From NCBI RefSeq assembly GCF_003478035.1, contig NZ_QUEP01000004.1, forward strand, positions 248,001 through 312,000: 64,000 nucleotides of DNA, read 5' to 3'. Within the stretch, counting starts at the first letter, position 1. Each line of letters opens with the position of its first letter. The position numbers were made by a program, and so were the translations under genes. Below are positions 61,639 through 64,000 of this stretch, in pieces. The stretch comes from Clostridium sp. OF03-18AA. GTDB lineage: Bacteria > Bacillota > Clostridia > Lachnospirales > Lachnospiraceae. The notes below the pieces were generated by a model. The model searched no databases. It had not been told where the DNA came from and was given only the letters and a program-made list of their open reading frames with translations.

Positions 61639-62766
61639 ATGAGGCAGGCGGATGTTGATTTTGTGGTGCGGACGGATCTGGCGATCGAGGAGCGGGAGCG
61701 GGTCTGGGAGAGCGGGAGTGAGATCGCGGGGGTCCGGATGCGGGAGTGGGAAGCGGCGGACGCAGGGATCCGGGTGACGGAGGTCTTGGTGTGTGATGAG
61801 AGAGGGGAAGAGGCGCTCGGAAAGCCGGTCGGTGTGTATCTGACGCTGGATGCGCCGTCGCTTGCGAAGAAGGACGAGGATTACCACAGGGAGGTCTCGG
61901 AGGAGTTATCGGGGCTTTTGCGGGGGATGTTTGTGGATCATGGGCTTGAGGCGGAGCGGATGGAGCGGCCGGTGAGGACGCTGGTCGTGGGGCTTGGAAA
62001 TCCGGAGGCGACGCCGGATGCGCTGGGACCGAAGGTGCTGGAGCATCTCCAGGCGACGCGGCATCTGGCGATGGAGTACGGGACGGATTTTTGCTGGAAG
62101 CATGGATATCCGATCCTGAGTGGGATCACACCGGGAGTCATGGCGCAGACGGGGATGGAGACGGCGGAGATCGTAAAGGGGATTGTGCGGGAGACAGAGC
62201 CGGATGCCGTTATCGTTGTGGATGCGCTGGCGGCCAGGAGTGCGGGGAGACTCGGAGTCACGGTGCAGCTTGCCGATACGGGGATCCGACCGGGATCCGG
62301 GGTCGGAAATCACCGGAGCGGGCTGACGGAGGAGACGCTGGGGATCCCGGTCTTTGCGATCGGGATTCCGATGGTTGTCGGGGCGGCGGCGATCGTGTAC
62401 GACACGGTCGGGGCGATGACGGAGATGTTGAGAGAGCGGGTGGAATGCGGATCCGGTGATGAGGAGAAAGGAACAAAGAAAGAAAAAACGAAGAAAGAAG
62501 CAATCAAGACCGAAGAAACAGAGGAAGATAAGGAAACGCGAAAAAACGGTGGAAAATGGACGAAGGAAGAGCCCCGGAGAAGAGAGGAAAAGCGGATGAT
62601 ACCGGAAATGCTCCGGGTTGAGGAGGCTTTTGAACTCGTCAAGGAACTTTTAAAACCGGATCTTGGTCCCATGTATGTGACTCCGCACGATATTGATGAG
62701 CGGGTGGATTTTCTGAGCTATACGATATCGGAGGCGATCCATGGGGCGCTGTTTTACAATAAATGA
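61639..62766 (+). CDS. gpr: Germination protease GPR
   Basis: A 375-residue aspartic-type protease that degrades small acid-soluble spore proteins at germination. Motifs: 'RTLVVGLGNPEATPDALGPKVLEHL', 'GITPGVMAQTGMETAEIVKGIV', 'PDAVIVVDALAARSAGRLGVTVQLADTGIRPGSGVGNHRSGLTEETLGIPVFAIGIPMVVGAA'. An N-terminal pro-region ('RQADVDFVVRTDLAIEE') is expected to be removed. A Lys/Glu-rich insertion of ~50 residues (about 268-320) interrupts the usual C-terminal part. ATG 61639 follows GGAAGGAG. Forespore expression (sigma-F/G) is expected, but no promoter is resolved among the repeats. Confidence 0.93.
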   Translation: MRQADVDFVVRTDLAIEERERVWESGSEIAGVRMREWEAADAGIRVTEVLVCDERGEEALGKPVGVYLTLDAPSLAKKDEDYHREVSEELSGLLRGMFVDHGLEAERMERPVRTLVVGLGNPEATPDALGPKVLEHLQATRHLAMEYGTDFCWKHGYPILSGITPGVMAQTGMETAEIVKGIVRETEPDAVIVVDALAARSAGRLGVTVQLADTGIRPGSGVGNHRSGLTEETLGIPVFAIGIPMVVGAAAIVYDTVGAMTEMLRERVECGSGDEEKGTKKEKTKKEAIKTEETEEDKETRKNGGKWTKEEPRRREEKRMIPEMLRVEEAFELVKELLKPDLGPMYVTPHDIDERVDFLSYTISEAIHGALFYNK

Positions 62767-63104
62767 AAAAGGGTAACTGTTCAGCAGATCTGTGCACTTG
62801 CTGCGTTGACTGTAATAAATCTGCTATGCATCCGAAGGAAGCTCCAGGGAGGTTCCTGTAGGCGTGTAATGAACAGTTACGAAAAATGATTCCGTTACAG
62901 GAGCTGATGGAAAGTGTGTGCGAAATTTATCCGAAATGAGATAAGAAAAATCCAGTGAAGAAAATGCGATTTCTTCAGCAGCGATAGCGTGATGTACTCG
63001 AAAAAAGCAGCAGACTTGATTGGTATCCGGCGATCGGGCGTAAAGGTACTGAATCACCGCTCTTGCACATAAAATGTAAGGAAACGGCGGGCCGGGCGGT
63101 AAGG
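62767..63104 (+). other. Intergenic region between gpr and spoIIP with an 11-bp inverted repeat
   Basis: GTAACTGTTCA (62773-62783) and TGAACAGTTAC (62870-62880) are exact reverse complements. Inside them AGCAGAT (62783-62789) pairs with ATCTGCT (62819-62825). This may be a terminator-like or REP-type structure. The rest of the 338 bp shows no gene and no confidently recognised sporulation promoter. Confidence 0.5.
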
Positions 63105-64000
63105 ATGAGGCGGAGATGGTACTATTTTAAGCGGATGCTTCAGGCGGACCGCCGGTTTGTCGTGCAGATGTTCGGGAATTTACTGGGAGTCCTCCGGTAT
63201 GCCGGGCTGTGGATCGGGATCGCGGCGGTATGTGCGGCAGTTTTATATCTGGGGAGAAAAGTTTTTTCGGTTTCGCTGGGTAAATTTTATGAGGATCATG
63301 CGGTACAGATCGCTGACGATATTGTGCGGGGATTTCTTCCTGCGTGGAAAGAAGATGAAGGCGTATCGTTTTTCCGGGAAAGTCGGAAAAATGAAAACAG
63401 CGGGCTGAATGCGGAGTATGAAGAAATCTTCGGGATCGAAAATGAGAACGAGGCGATGCGGGCGGAATGGATCGCAGGCAGGGAGGCTGGAGAGGAAGAA
63501 TACAGGGACGAAAGCGGGAAAATGATACAGGAAAACGGGGACGAAAGCGGGCAAACAATACAGGAAGGCGGAAATGCGAACGAGGGAATAAAAGAGGGGA
63601 TGAACGGAGGACTAGACGAAAGCAGTCTATCAGAACAAACCGAAAGCGGGCAGCTTCATGAGGAAAGAGCTGCATCGGATGACAATCTCCTGGCATCCGG
63701 AATTTTCAACACCGGAAATTCCGGCATTATATTAGAAAAACTGAATGATTACGACTATCTGATGAAAAAATTCTATAATGTCCATCCGACCACGACGGCG
63801 AGCCGTGATCTGATGCAGGCAGAAACATTTCTGTCCACCGATCTTTCCATCGAAAAGAATGCGGACAGTCCGCAGATCCTGATCTACCACACCCACTCCC
63901 AGGAGACTTACGCGGATTATCCGGAAAATCCGGAGGCGGATGTGATCCATCTGGGAGAGGAGCTGGCGGTCCTTTTGCGGGAACGCGGTTACAACGTGTT
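63105..64000 (+). CDS. spoIIP: Stage II sporulation protein P (partial, 3' end outside the window)
   Basis: At least 298 residues in an open frame to the window edge. A basic start 'RRRWYYFKRMLQADRRF' precedes a TM helix (~34-55). A long acidic, low-complexity region (~95-205, rich in Glu, Gly, Asn and Ser) follows. Then the amidase domain begins with 'DSPQILIYHTHSQETYADYPEN' (HTHSQE at 262-267), the SpoIIP zinc-amidase motif. SpoIIP with SpoIID digests septal peptidoglycan in engulfment. The start ATG 63105 has AAGG upstream. The acidic spacer is long for the family. Confidence 0.88.
   Translation, partial: MRRRWYYFKRMLQADRRFVVQMFGNLLGVLRYAGLWIGIAAVCAAVLYLGRKVFSVSLGKFYEDHAVQIADDIVRGFLPAWKEDEGVSFFRESRKNENSGLNAEYEEIFGIENENEAMRAEWIAGREAGEEEYRDESGKMIQENGDESGQTIQEGGNANEGIKEGMNGGLDESSLSEQTESGQLHEERAASDDNLLASGIFNTGNSGIILEKLNDYDYLMKKFYNVHPTTTASRDLMQAETFLSTDLSIEKNADSPQILIYHTHSQETYADYPENPEADVIHLGEELAVLLRERGYNV

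Noticed and set aside
63695..63725. GGAATTTTCAACACCGGAAATTCC as another dispersed palindrome copy
   Set aside because: It lies in the spoIIP coding region, the palindrome is imperfect, and the flanking modules are missing; chance similarity is likely.

Overview
The window is a stretch of Gram-positive, endospore-forming Firmicute chromosome, most likely a gut Lachnospiraceae (Clostridia). This is inferred from the sporulation genes (spoIIGA, sigE, gpr, spoIIP, a SpoVD-type PBP, a Spo0E-like peptide), frequent TTG/GTG starts with strong AGGAGG ribosome sites, and a Tn1549/Tn916-type conjugative element. Genus cannot be fixed from sequence alone. Two compartments meet near position 25,140-25,212.

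Positions 1 to about 25,200 are the right-hand part of an integrative and conjugative element (ICE); its left end lies outside the window. In order it carries: the tail of a VirD4-like coupling protein, the mating-pore genes (Maff2, VirB6-like, PrgI, VirB4, a CHAP cell-wall hydrolase, DUF4315, DUF4366), topoisomerase III, a 1275-residue multidomain anti-restriction protein (ArdA + ArdC-like + YodL + DUF4316), a protein of unknown function, TTRAP, a Cys-rich VLP protein, a reverse-strand relaxase/MobC pair, an XRE regulator, a sigma-like factor, an HTH protein, Xis and a tyrosine integrase. Three AT-rich passengers interrupt this backbone: two single genes of unknown function (7852-8520, 16286-16948) and a two-component system plus lipoprotein (19486-22042). 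A roughly 99-bp bipartite element occurs twice in opposite orientation, upstream of mobC/relaxase and upstream of the anti-restriction gene. It is the best origin-of-transfer or shared-operator candidate here.

The chromosome starts with ychF, directly abutted by the ICE. It continues with an M20 amidohydrolase (reverse strand), lgt and a Spo0E-like peptide. Then comes the division and cell-wall (dcw) cluster: mraZ-rsmH-ftsL-PBP2, a YkgJ-like gene, spoVD-type PBP, mraY-murD-ftsW-murA-ftsQ and ftsZ. murE, murF and murG are absent from it. spoIIGA-sigE follow. Next are a zinc-ribbon membrane protein (reverse), degV, a histidine kinase, a GerMN lipoprotein and comEC. A five-gene operon follows (TIM-barrel isomerase, ABC solute-binding protein, permease, ATPase, PHP phosphatase), then holA, rpsT (reverse), gpr and the 5' part of spoIIP.

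The most unusual signals are non-coding. Two 207-bp near-full-length hairpins lie between holA and rpsT, with compensatory base-pair changes in their outer arms (60372-60809). A tandem of 135-bp units, each holding three palindromes, abuts the gpr ribosome site (61329-61625), and related modules are scattered at 28139, 46224 and 47377. The spoIIG promoter candidate has an unusually long 21-bp spacer, and a 10-bp-periodic array precedes mraZ. No known defence system, CRISPR array, tRNA, rRNA or IS transposase was recognised.
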